Program-made: the position numbers and the translations under genes | Assembly: GCA_900552755.1 (NCBI GenBank) | Contig: USAY01000077.1 | Span: 1-9,059 of the forward strand | DNA length: 9,059 bases | Direction of reading: 5' to 3' | Source: an uncultured Collinsella sp. | Lineage (GTDB): Bacteria; Actinomycetota; Coriobacteriia; Coriobacteriales; Coriobacteriaceae | Shown here: in pieces, positions 1 through 6,752 of the stretch | How positions within the stretch are numbered: the first letter of the stretch is position 1 | How the letters are laid out: every line of letters begins with the position of its first letter | The notes under the pieces: model-generated | Database searches by the model: none | Seen by the model: the letters and a program-made list of their open reading frames with translations, nothing else | What the model was told of the DNA's origin: nothing

Positions 1-1788
1 ATCGTGTTCCACGGCCCGGCGGTTAAGAAGCACATTCTCTACGTTCCCAAAAACGGCGAGGGTGCCACGCCGCTCGACTTTACCTATTACAACGCCGTCT
101 ATACCGTCGAGAATGCGCTCGCCAAGGTTAAGGACGATAAGGGGCTCAAACGCGTTGCACGCTTTTTGCGCGAGGGGCCATGCCGCGACTGTGGTGGCAC
201 GCGTCTTTCCGAGGCTGCGCGCCAGCCCCAGGTGCGCGGTATCAATCTGGCGCAGGCCGCGGCCATGACGCTGGGCGAGGCGATTGAGTGGGTGCGCAGG
301 GTGCCCGCATCCTTGCCGCCCGAGATGCAGCCCATGGCAGTGGATATCTGCGATTCGTTTTTGAGCGCGGCCCGTCGTCTGGTCGACCTGGGTCTCGATT
401 ACCTTTCGCTCGATCGCGCCGGTGCCACGCTCTCCACGGGTGAGCGCCAGCGCGTGCAACTCGCCCGCGTGGTGCGCAACCGATCGACGGGCGTGCTCTA
501 TGTGCTGGACGAGCCCTCGATCGGCTTGCATCCTGCCAATGTTGACGGCCTGGTAGGCGTGATGCGCGATCTGGTGGATGACGGCAACACCGTGGTTGTT
601 GTCGACCACGATACACGTGTGCTGGCGGAGGCTGATTATCTGGTCGAGATGGGCCCCGTTGCCGGAGCGGGCGGCGGCAGTGTAATCGCTGCGGGCACGG
701 TGGACGAGGTCGAACAATTGCGGGGCAGCCGCATCGCTCCGTTTTTGCGCTCGGAGCCTGAACGCTTGCGTCCGCAGGTGCCTGACGACGAAATGTTCGA
801 CCAGGGCCATATCCGCATGGCAACCGGTGCCATCCATACCGTCAAACCGCTCGAAGTCGATATCCCGCGCGGTCGCCTTGTCGCGGTGACGGGTGTTTCG
901 GGTTCGGGCAAGACGACGTTGGTGCTTGAGACGCTCATCCCGGCGCTTAAGGCGCAGGCAGCTGGCGAGCGCTTGCCACGCCACGTGAGTTGGATCGATG
1001 CCGAGGGCATTGCCCGCGCAAACCTGATTGACGCCACGCCCATCGGCGCCAACGTGCGCTCGACGGTAGCGACCTATGCCGACATCCATGATGAGTTGCG
1101 TCGCGCCTTCGCCCGCACACCCGAGGCCAAGGCAGCCGGCTACAAGGCAGGTGCCTTTAGCTACAACACTGGCGCCTTGCGGTGCCCTACGTGCGATGGC
1201 ACGGGCTCGATATCGCTCGACGTGCAGTTTTTGCCCGATGTCGAGATCGTCTGCCCGGCATGTCGCGGCTCACGTTATGCAGACGCGGCTTCGCATATCC
1301 ATCGCGAGGGCAAGGACGGGAGTCTGCTTACGTTGCCGCAGCTCATGGACATGAGTGTGGATGAGGCGCTCGACGCCACGGTGGGGCTCAAGAAAGTTCA
1401 GGTGCGTTTACAGACCTTGCACGACCTGGGCTTGGGCTATCTCACGCTTGGTGAGCCCACGCCGGCGCTCTCGGGCGGCGAGGCTCAACGTCTTAAGCTC
1501 GCGAGCGAGATGGGTCGCGTGCAGGATGATGCCGTATTCGTATTTGACGAGCCCACGATTGGCCTGCATCCGCTCGATGTTCAGGTGTTGCTGAGTGTGT
1601 TTGATGGCCTTGTTGCCAAGGGCGCCACGGTTATCGTGATCGAACACGATCTCGTCCTTATCCGCAATGCCGATTACGTGATCGACATGGGCCCGGGCGG
1701 TGGCGACGCGGGCGGGCAAATCGTCTGCGCCGGCACGCCGGGCGACATCGCGGCCTGCTCCGCAAGCATCACCGGCCGCTACCTATAG
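1..1788 (+). CDS. UvrA-family excinuclease ATPase (5' end outside window)
   Basis: UvrA proteins are DNA-damage-binding dimeric ABC ATPases of nucleotide excision repair. The frame is open from base 1 and homology to UvrA runs right to the edge, so the GTG at 4 is an internal Val and the start lies upstream. Counting that Val as residue 1: CxxCGGTRL at 60-68, first-half signature LSTGERQR at 143-150, Walker B YVLDEPSIGLHP at 166-177, H-loop VDHD at 200-203, second-half Walker A GVSGSGKTT at 297-305, zinc cysteines C394/C397 and C417/C420, signature LSGGEAQR at 489-496, Walker B VFDEPTIGLHP at 513-523, and IEHD at 546-549. Both ATPase halves look intact. The first signature reads LSTGE instead of LSGGE, which I associate with shorter UvrA paralogues that act apart from UvrB, some linked to drug resistance. 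The UvrB-binding region would be upstream, so classical UvrA and paralogue cannot be separated here. Confidence 0.93.
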   Translation: MVFHGPAVKKHILYVPKNGEGATPLDFTYYNAVYTVENALAKVKDDKGLKRVARFLREGPCRDCGGTRLSEAARQPQVRGINLAQAAAMTLGEAIEWVRRVPASLPPEMQPMAVDICDSFLSAARRLVDLGLDYLSLDRAGATLSTGERQRVQLARVVRNRSTGVLYVLDEPSIGLHPANVDGLVGVMRDLVDDGNTVVVVDHDTRVLAEADYLVEMGPVAGAGGGSVIAAGTVDEVEQLRGSRIAPFLRSEPERLRPQVPDDEMFDQGHIRMATGAIHTVKPLEVDIPRGRLVAVTGVSGSGKTTLVLETLIPALKAQAAGERLPRHVSWIDAEGIARANLIDATPIGANVRSTVATYADIHDELRRAFARTPEAKAAGYKAGAFSYNTGALRCPTCDGTGSISLDVQFLPDVEIVCPACRGSRYADAASHIHREGKDGSLLTLPQLMDMSVDEALDATVGLKKVQVRLQTLHDLGLGYLTLGEPTPALSGGEAQRLKLASEMGRVQDDAVFVFDEPTIGLHPLDVQVLLSVFDGLVAKGATVIVIEHDLVLIRNADYVIDMGPGGGDAGGQIVCAGTPGDIAACSASITGRYL

Positions 1789-1790
1789 AC

Positions 1791-1823
1791 AATGAGGCAA
1801 AGGGACAGTCCCTTTGCCTCATT
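1791..1823. repeat. REP-like palindrome, copy 1
   Basis: Two perfectly complementary 16-base arms (AATGAGGCAAAGGGAC and its complement) flank a single central A. It starts two bases after the uvrA-like stop and ends five bases before the stop of the convergent ATPase gene. It could stall transcription from both sides, but no T-run follows on either strand (GATGCTTATT on the plus side), so it is not a classical intrinsic terminator. A close relative lies at 6753-6787, which favours a dispersed REP/MITE-type repeat. Confidence 0.85.
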
Positions 1824-1828
1824 GATGC

Positions 1829-2929
1829 TTATTTCACGCATTGAGCCGCGAGATAGTCGCGGAAGAATGGCAATTCAAATGCGACGAGCCCTCGTCCTCG
1901 TTCCCCGATGATGCCGGCATCTATCATGCGGCGTCGGTAGCGGGAGACCTGCTGCGGCGAACGCTTAAGGCGCTCGACAAGGTCAGCGGTGGTGGACTCT
2001 TCCTCGTCATCGAGCATGGCGATGAGGAATCGCTTGTCCTCTGCCGTGAGTTCCCGATAGGTTGCCGCGAGGATTCGATCGTCCATCTCGTCGCGCGCGA
2101 TTTTGATTCCCAGGTCAAAGTCGCGTGACGAGATTTCCTTCGAATCGCTTGTGAGATCCCAGGCACGGTAGCCTACAAGTTGCAATAAGAAGGGAAAACC
2201 AGAGATCGAGCGAACGGCTCTATCGATTCCCTCAGCATCTGCCAGGCGATCGTTTTCCTGGATTGTGCGAATCAAGGCCTCGCGCACGTCATAGTCGGCA
2301 ATGCGACCCAGATGATATTGTTGGGCGCGGCGAAGGAACGAGACCGTCTTGTGGTTCAGCAACGTCGAGACGTTGTTGGGAAGTCCCGCCATGAGCAGGG
2401 CGACGCGTTTCCCATCGGTCACAAAGTGCTGATACGTCGCTGCGAGCTGAATCATCTCGTCGAGTGTCGGGTCTACCTCGTCAACCGTGACGAGCAGACC
2501 GGTGCCCGCCTCGTTGAGCTGGTCGATGATGTCGCTCATGCGATAACGCCAGGTTGAGGCATCGTGAACGCGACTGACCTCGATGCTGCCGAGCGGTGCA
2601 ATTCCGAGACCGGTGACTTCGAAGTGGTTGGACGGGTCGATAAGATGGCCGGCAGCACGTTTCGCCCCGAACTCGATTTCCTCAAGCATTCCCGGGAGCG
2701 CGGTCGTCTTTACGGCTATCCAGCCGTGGGATTCCGCCCTTGTCGCAAGCGATGACATGAGAGCAGTTTTACCGGTTCCACGCGCGCCTGAGAAGATCGA
2801 GGTCAATTCTGGGCGCCTGCGCTGGCTCAAGAAGGCACGGTCCAAATCCCGAATAATCTGTTGTCTGCCAGCGAGATGGGCAGGAACCTCACCAAAACTG
2901 GGGGTAAACGGGTTCTCGAGATATCCCAC
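1829..2929 (-). CDS. Stand-alone P-loop (AAA/Orc1-like) ATPase with C-terminal winged helix
   Basis: 366 residues. The N-terminus (NPFTPSFGEVPAHLAGR, 6-22) is the leader typical of a family of solitary bacterial ATP-binding proteins; their biological role is not known to me. Walker A GARGTGKT is at 48-55, Walker B LLVTVDEVD at 145-153, and a sensor-like strand VALLMAGLP at 176-184. Residues about 295-350 form a predicted winged helix (LTAEDKRF, then ADLVERLKRSPQQVSRYRRRM, then GRGLVAFELP), so ATP-dependent DNA binding is likely, as in Orc1/Cdc6-like or STAND regulators. No membrane segment is visible. The start is GTG at 2927-2929, five bases after AGGAGG. It is divergent from the recombinase and convergent with the uvrA-like gene. 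Its base composition is closer to the flanks than that of the lipoprotein gene. Three 20-bp-spaced repeats lie just upstream and may be its operator. Confidence 0.85.
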   Translation of the reverse strand: MGYLENPFTPSFGEVPAHLAGRQQIIRDLDRAFLSQRRRPELTSIFSGARGTGKTALMSSLATRAESHGWIAVKTTALPGMLEEIEFGAKRAAGHLIDPSNHFEVTGLGIAPLGSIEVSRVHDASTWRYRMSDIIDQLNEAGTGLLVTVDEVDPTLDEMIQLAATYQHFVTDGKRVALLMAGLPNNVSTLLNHKTVSFLRRAQQYHLGRIADYDVREALIRTIQENDRLADAEGIDRAVRSISGFPFLLQLVGYRAWDLTSDSKEISSRDFDLGIKIARDEMDDRILAATYRELTAEDKRFLIAMLDDEEESTTADLVERLKRSPQQVSRYRRRMIDAGIIGERGRGLVAFELPFFRDYLAAQCVK

Positions 2930-2934
2930 AATGC

Positions 2935-2940
2935 CCTCCT
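2935..2940 (-). promoter_or_regulatory. Ribosome binding site fixing the GTG start of the ATPase
   Basis: On the minus strand AGGAGG precedes GTG by five bases (GCATT). No ATG lies at a suitable distance, so GTG is the start. Confidence 0.8.
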
Positions 2941-2952
2941 TTAGCGTCTCTG

Positions 2953-3005
2953 GTTAATTTCATTTTATTCTAGTTAATCTCAATTAAAAACGATTAATTT
3001 CATTT
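2953..3005. repeat. Three 13-bp direct repeats with a 20-bp period (candidate operator or iteron)
   Basis: GTTAATTTCATTT (2953), GTTAATCTCAATT (2973) and ATTAATTTCATTT (2993) share the consensus RTTAATYTCAWTT and start exactly 20 bp apart, about two helical turns, so all would face one side of the DNA. They sit 24 bases and more upstream of the ATPase start in an AT-rich stretch. On the minus strand the candidate -10 hexamers TAGAAT (2967-2972) and TAAAAT (2962-2967) lie between units 1 and 2. I found no convincing -35. A protein bound here could control the ATPase promoter. Confidence 0.6.
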
Positions 3006-3071
3006 CAAAGCATAAGGTTGGCGTCGTGCGTTATCGAAGCGGTGCTTGAATAGCTTACGTTGGAGCTCGAA

Positions 3072-3088
3072 AATGGGTTCAACCCATT
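3072..3088. repeat. 17-bp palindrome upstream of the recombinase
   Basis: AATGGGTT and AACCCATT flank a single C, an 8-bp perfect inverted repeat. TTCGCGAA, a perfect 8-bp palindrome, overlaps its right end. The pair lies about 80 bp before the serine recombinase start. It could be a recombinase or repressor binding site. No function can be proven from the sequence. Confidence 0.5.
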
Positions 3089-3156
3089 CGCGAAATTTGC
3101 ACGCCCTATTGTGAGTGGGCTCTCAGATGAGCTGAAGCTGCCATCGTGCGGCTGAT

Positions 3157-3161
3157 AGGGG
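3157..3161 (+). promoter_or_regulatory. Ribosome binding site for the serine recombinase
   Basis: AGGGG lies five bases before the ATG at 3167. The in-frame GTG at 3146 has no such site, and the family N-terminus (IYGYARVS) follows directly from 3167, so the shorter start is preferred. Confidence 0.6.
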
Positions 3162-3166
3162 CAATC

Positions 3167-3802
3167 ATGAAAAACAGAATCTATGGGTATGCTCGAGTTT
3201 CGTCAGCAGATCAGAACCTGGATCGCCAACTGGATGCGCTGGAGCGGTTTCCGGTCCAAACGAATTTGATCTATGCTGACAAAGCGAGCGGAAAGGACTT
3301 CAGGCGTCCTCAGTACCGGCGTCTTCTTCGTCGTCTGCGCGAAGGGGACGTTCTGGTGATTAAGAGTATCGATCGATTGGGTCGCGACTACCGTGAAGTT
3401 CTCGATGAATGGCGTCGCCTAACGACGGACAAACACGTTGCCATCGTGGTGCTCGATATGCCATTGCTTGATGCACGCGAACAACCCAATGGAATTACGG
3501 GGACTTTTATTGCCGATCTAGTGCTTCAGGTTTTGAGCTACGTGGCTCAGGTGGAGCGCGAAAACATAAAGCAGCGCCAGGCGGAGGGTATCGCGTCGGC
3601 GCGTCTGCGGGGTGTGAGATTTGGGAGACCGACGCTCGAACGTCCGGATAGCTACCGCGATGTCATCAAATCATTCGAAGGAGGTGAGGTTACGAGACAA
3701 GAGGCCGCAATGCTTTTGAACGTTAGCGCATCGACGTTTGATCGTTGGAGACGGGCGGACGCGAACGGATATGACCGTTCGCCGTCTGCCCGTCCTCTTT
3801 AG
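3167..3802 (+). CDS. Small serine recombinase (resolvase/invertase family)
   Basis: 211 residues, the usual length for a Tn3/gamma-delta/Hin-type site-specific recombinase. YGYARVSS at 6-13 carries the expected nucleophile Ser12 with Arg10. DQNLDRQ (15-21), ADKASGKDFRRP (38-49) and IDRLGRD (68-74, active-site Arg70 and Arg73) follow. The dimer-forming helix runs through about 118-145 (VLSYVAQVERENIKQRQAEG). GRP at 153-155 introduces a C-terminal helix-turn-helix (EVTRQEAAMLLNVSASTFDRW, roughly 174-194). All catalytic residues that I can check are present, so it is probably active. There is no transposase beside it and no clear invertible segment, so its target site is unknown. The final 15 or so residues are encoded inside a strong hairpin and may not matter for function. 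Confidence 0.93.
   Translation: MKNRIYGYARVSSADQNLDRQLDALERFPVQTNLIYADKASGKDFRRPQYRRLLRRLREGDVLVIKSIDRLGRDYREVLDEWRRLTTDKHVAIVVLDMPLLDAREQPNGITGTFIADLVLQVLSYVAQVERENIKQRQAEGIASARLRGVRFGRPTLERPDSYRDVIKSFEGGEVTRQEAAMLLNVSASTFDRWRRADANGYDRSPSARPL
3750..3794 (+). terminator. Long hairpin inside the 3' end of the recombinase gene
   Basis: GACGGGCGGACGCGAACGG (3750-3768) pairs with 3775-3794 around the loop ATATGA. The stem is about 19 bp with one G.T pair and one bulged base. CTCTTT follows, a weak T-run, and the stop codon is 3800-3802. It probably ends or stabilises the recombinase mRNA. Confidence 0.55.
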
Positions 3803-3815
3803 CTAGACATTTTGA

Positions 3816-3854
3816 CGAGGGGAGTTTATTGCACAGGGCCCACTCCTTCCCTCG
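3816..3854 (+). other. Imperfect inverted repeat after the recombinase
   Basis: CGAGGGGAGT (3816-3825) can pair with ACTCCTTCCCTCG (3842-3854) if three bases bulge on the right arm. No T-run follows. It may be a second RNA structure between the recombinase and lipoprotein genes. The sequence TTTTGACGAGGGG at 3810-3822 recurs as TTTTGATGAGGGG at 3916-3928. Confidence 0.35.
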
Positions 3855-3950
3855 ATGTTTATCCAGTTCACGCCCTTGAATCAAATAGTGCCACTGCGTC
3901 GCCAATTCGTCTGCTTTTTGATGAGGGGCTATGAGTCGCAACATCAATCG

Positions 3951-3956
3951 AAGGGA
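3951..3956 (+). promoter_or_regulatory. Ribosome binding site choosing the lipoprotein start
   Basis: AAGGGA lies seven bases before the ATG at 3964. The upstream in-frame ATG at 3931 has GAGGGG only two bases away, too close, and would add eleven polar residues before the signal peptide. Confidence 0.65.
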
Positions 3957-3963
3957 AATAGTC

Positions 3964-4779
3964 ATGAAGCGAGATATTACTAAAAAGATGCCCATGATGG
4001 GTTTGCTTGTATTACTCATCTGTTCTCTGGGGTTCATTTCGGCCTGTTCACAGAATGATGCAAACGCTGCAAAGTCGAAATATGTCGACGATAAGGCGAT
4101 GAATGTTATCGCCGCCGGGTTTGAGAGAAGGCCCGACGTCATTGAATCTAATGCAAACGATGATGATCCTCATTCAACCGAGAATATCCAGGAAGCTATT
4201 GAGGCCGAAATCAAGAACGACAAGGAACTCAAGAACGCTAGGTTTAAGGATTCCAAGATGCAACAGGACGTAATCACGTATCTGAATCTGCTTGATGACC
4301 AGCTTAAAGTGACCGAGGATTACTCGCAATCGTCTTCGGATTATTACGAAGAGTGGAATAAGGTCTACGATAAGCGATCTGCGCAGCTCAAAAAGCTTGT
4401 TGATAATTACGGGCTGGAAGTCGGGGAGAAATACGAGGATGATTTCAACGACTTAATTAAGAATGGAAAGTCCGTAGCAGAGAAGACCCGCTATGAGGAT
4501 GCCATCAACAGTTTGATTCAGGGAGCAAATTTCGAAAAATCGGATGACGGTTACGGTCTGTATACGTATACGGCGGTAGTTGAGAACACCTCTGGTATAT
4601 CGTTCTCTAACGTCAGCCTGACACTTGCTCTCTATGATGCAGATGACATCAAAGCGGAGGAGACCTATGCGGACACTTCTTCGTGGGCGCCGGGTGAGAA
4701 AGTCAAGTTCGAGGCAATGTCCGATGTTGACGCTGCGCGCGTTGTCGCATCTGTTTCCAGCTACGATGTAAATAAATAA
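3964..4779 (+). CDS. Lipoprotein with C-terminal FxLYD-like domain
   Basis: 271 residues. A type II signal peptide is clear: KR and KK near the N-terminus, hydrophobic MMGLLVLLICSLGFI (11-25), and lipobox ISAC with Cys28 as the lipidation site, so the mature protein should be tethered to the outer face of the membrane. Residues about 40-185 are charged and probably helical (for example DYYEEWNKVYDKRSAQLKKL, 126-145). The C-terminus from about 198 (YTYTAVVENTSG, then LTLALYDADD with the LYD motif at 223-225, then APGEKVKFEA) matches the beta-rich FxLYD domain common in cell-surface proteins of Gram-positive bacteria; that domain has no catalytic role that I know. Base composition is low-GC compared with the flanks, a sign of separate ancestry. 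A terminator follows, so it is transcribed apart from the DUF4230 gene. The helical part is unrecognised. Confidence 0.85.
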   Translation: MKRDITKKMPMMGLLVLLICSLGFISACSQNDANAAKSKYVDDKAMNVIAAGFERRPDVIESNANDDDPHSTENIQEAIEAEIKNDKELKNARFKDSKMQQDVITYLNLLDDQLKVTEDYSQSSSDYYEEWNKVYDKRSAQLKKLVDNYGLEVGEKYEDDFNDLIKNGKSVAEKTRYEDAINSLIQGANFEKSDDGYGLYTYTAVVENTSGISFSNVSLTLALYDADDIKAEETYADTSSWAPGEKVKFEAMSDVDAARVVASVSSYDVNK

Positions 4780-4793
4780 GTTCTGCACGGAAG

Positions 4794-4834
4794 GGGCGGG
4801 TTAATCGGCAATGAATGGTTGACCTGCCCGTTTT
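4794..4834 (+). terminator. Intrinsic terminator of the lipoprotein gene
   Basis: GGGCGGGTTAA (4794-4804) pairs over 11 positions with TTGACCTGCCC (4819-4829), with two G.U pairs and a 14-base loop, and is followed by GTTTT. It lies 14 bases after the stop codon. Confidence 0.75.
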
Positions 4835-4991
4835 ATGCCAATTATTGAACAACAAGTGCTGCGAACGAATGTATATATTTCGGATTGCAAACAACCGCCC
4901 GCGTCTAAAGACATGCTGAAAATGACAATTAAGGTATGAGGTATAACCCGCGGCAGTTTCTTAAATAACAGGGATTTGAAAGGAATAGGGG

Positions 4992-5663
4992 ATGGATGAG
5001 ATGGAGGAAGGCATGGGGGCGCTGAAAGCGAAACTCGGGAGAATCCTGACAAAGCCCAAGGTGTTCTTTGCGGGCCTGGCGCTTGGTGGAGTGATTGTGG
5101 CTGTACTTTTCATTACCATCTTTAATAACGGCAAAGCTGCGGGCGCGAAAGAAACGACCCCCAATACGCTTTCCCCGTCGGTCGTGTTTGAACGCATCGC
5201 TTCCCAGAACGAGATGGTTTCTGCATCGCAGAACTATGCGATTGTCGATAAGGTGACGGATACCAAGAGGTTCTTCGATTGGTTTGATATCCCGTTTACG
5301 GAAAACAGCTTTTGGTACCGCTATGTGGGAACCATTAAGGCGGGTGTGAATCTCGAGACGGCAGAGATACATACAAACAAGAAAAAGCTGATCATTACGA
5401 TGGATGAGCCTTATGTAATCTCGAACACGCCGGATATGAATAAGTCGGGTGCTCTCGAGGAACGCAACAACATACTCAATCCCATTGAGGTCAAAGACGT
5501 CACGGCGTTTGAAGCGCAGTGCAAGGAGCGGAGTGAAAGCGAGGCCATCAAGGATGGCAAGCTGCTCGAAGAGGCTCGAGTGAACGCCGAAGCAAATATC
5601 CGTGCGATGTTCAACTCGGCATTTGGCGATGAATATACGGTTGATTTCGACTATCGGAAATAG
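4992..5663 (+). CDS. Membrane-anchored DUF4230 domain protein
   Basis: 223 residues. A short, charged N-terminus rich in Lys and Arg (MDEMEEG to LTKPK, 1-23) precedes one membrane helix at about 24-44 (VFFAGLALGGVIVAVLFITIF). By the positive-inside rule the rest faces outward. Residues about 60-210 match the DUF4230 family as I know it: SPSVVFERIASQNEMVSASQ (61-80), WYRYVGTIKAGVNLE (108-122), and LIITMDEPYVISNTPDMN (133-150). The family is widespread and its function is unknown. Lipidation is unlikely because no Cys follows the helix. ATG at 4992 has AAGGA eight bases upstream; the ATG at 5001 is a weaker alternative. Its stop codon is part of the next gene's ribosome site, so the two are very likely translated together. 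The 160 bases before it contain a TATAAC near 4937 that could be a -10, but I see no matching -35. Confidence 0.82.
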   Translation: MDEMEEGMGALKAKLGRILTKPKVFFAGLALGGVIVAVLFITIFNNGKAAGAKETTPNTLSPSVVFERIASQNEMVSASQNYAIVDKVTDTKRFFDWFDIPFTENSFWYRYVGTIKAGVNLETAEIHTNKKKLIITMDEPYVISNTPDMNKSGALEERNNILNPIEVKDVTAFEAQCKERSESEAIKDGKLLEEARVNAEANIRAMFNSAFGDEYTVDFDYRK

Positions 5664-5667
5664 GAGG
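5662..5667 (+). promoter_or_regulatory. Ribosome site overlapping the upstream stop codon
   Basis: AGGAGG shares bases with the TAG stop of the DUF4230 gene (TAGGAGG) and stands five bases before the ATG at 5673. This arrangement supports translational coupling. Confidence 0.8.
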
Positions 5668-5672
5668 TCACT

Positions 5673-6734
5673 ATGGAGGATAAAGACGATCTAGCTGTTG
5701 TCGAAAGGGGGGAGCTGTCGCGACATAAGCAGAGTTTTGATATCCGTAAGGCCGCTGCCGGGTTGGTTGATGGCGCTGGAAGCGCGATGGCGGGCGCGGT
5801 TGCAACCGTACAGAAAGTTGCCGATGGTGCAATGCGTGCTGCAACTCCGATGGTCGATGACGCCTTGGCGGCTATTGCTGATGCGGCCGATGGTGCGGCA
5901 GGTGCTGCTGCGGACATCGGTGACGCCGTCAACGATTGGGCATACCAGCAACAGCTCAATAGGTACAGGCCTGTAACCAAAGAGGTCTATCAGAGCCCTT
6001 CATTCCATTTGCCGAACATGATTCGAATTGTTGACGGAAATGAGCGTCGGGGCATCGACGCCTGTAGGGATGCTATTGGTTGGCTGGATACCGTTAAGGG
6101 TACGCAGATCTTCAATCTGTACCGCGAGGCAATCGGGGATAGCGAATTGTCTTTCTACCCTAAACCATCTCTTTATTCCACATATTACATAGATGCTTTT
6201 GATCGGTCTCGCTTTGTTGATCTTGACTCTTATTTCGCAACCATGCAACAAGACAAGATGGCCGAGTTGAGACGGATTGCGTTCATGCTTGGCGCGAAGC
6301 GCTGCAAGTTGGAGGTGACAGAGTACGAGGAAACTCGGAGAGGCCACCAGGTTAAGGGAAATGCCAAAGCGGGAAAGAAGGGCTCGGCTCGAATCAACGG
6401 CTCTTTGAGCGATTTAACGAGAAATGAGAAGAAAATCCTGTTTACACAGGAATTCGAGGGAGACATGGTTCCACAGCGCCCTGAACTCCATTGGTATGCC
6501 CATGACTCTGACATTCTCTTGTTAATCGAAACGAGATGCGGTGGAGAGGATAAAAACAAGGCAAAGAGTTATCGGGTTGAATTGAAAAGCGAGACGACCA
6601 TGACAATGTCCGTATCGCTTGCTATGGCTATCGATGAGGCATGCAGCAAGCTGAACATAAGGGCGAATTCGAGCCTGACAAGCCAAGCTAAGCGAGAACT
6701 TCGGCAGTCGTTTGTATTTGAAGTTGAATTCTGA
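5673..6734 (+). CDS. Unrecognised protein with Ala-rich 11-residue repeat, partner of DUF4230
   Basis: 353 residues; I do not recognise the family. Residues about 25-90 are very rich in Ala and Gly. An 11-residue pattern is visible, with Asp at 51, 62, 73 and 84 each preceded by small or hydrophobic residues and mostly followed by Ala two places on. Such hendecad repeats form extended amphipathic helices that can lie on a membrane or coil together. There is no signal peptide or long hydrophobic helix, so it is probably cytoplasmic. The remainder (about 100-353) looks like a folded alpha/beta domain: NERRGIDACRDAIGWLD (123-139), SFYPKPSLYSTYYIDAFD (160-177), AELRRIAFMLGAKRCKLEV (197-215), a basic linker at 224-240, and a charged C-terminus ending FVFEVEF. 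It starts nine bases after the DUF4230 stop, so the two are probably one operon and may work together at the membrane. This is inference from position only. Confidence 0.75.
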   Translation: MEDKDDLAVVERGELSRHKQSFDIRKAAAGLVDGAGSAMAGAVATVQKVADGAMRAATPMVDDALAAIADAADGAAGAAADIGDAVNDWAYQQQLNRYRPVTKEVYQSPSFHLPNMIRIVDGNERRGIDACRDAIGWLDTVKGTQIFNLYREAIGDSELSFYPKPSLYSTYYIDAFDRSRFVDLDSYFATMQQDKMAELRRIAFMLGAKRCKLEVTEYEETRRGHQVKGNAKAGKKGSARINGSLSDLTRNEKKILFTQEFEGDMVPQRPELHWYAHDSDILLLIETRCGGEDKNKAKSYRVELKSETTMTMSVSLAMAIDEACSKLNIRANSSLTSQAKRELRQSFVFEVEF

Positions 6735-6752
6735 CGTGAATTGCCAGCAGCC

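Noticed and set aside
242..1052. Long minus-strand frames within the uvrA-like gene
   Set aside because: The translations are Arg- and Pro-rich, low in complexity and without motifs, as expected for shadows of a GC-rich gene.
3072..3090. GGGTTCAACCC resembles a tRNA T-arm, possibly an att site
   Set aside because: The arms are fully palindromic with no seven-base loop, and no acceptor stem, anticodon arm or D-arm surrounds it.
1829..3802. A Tn7/Tn5053-like transposon, from an ATPase plus a serine resolvase
   Set aside because: The ATPase is not TniB-like in its motif context, the genes are divergent, and there is no DDE transposase, TniQ or terminal repeat set.
3723..4142. Minus-strand frame spanning the recombinase end and the lipoprotein start
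   Set aside because: It crosses a hairpin and the antisense of a clear signal peptide, and no family features are seen.
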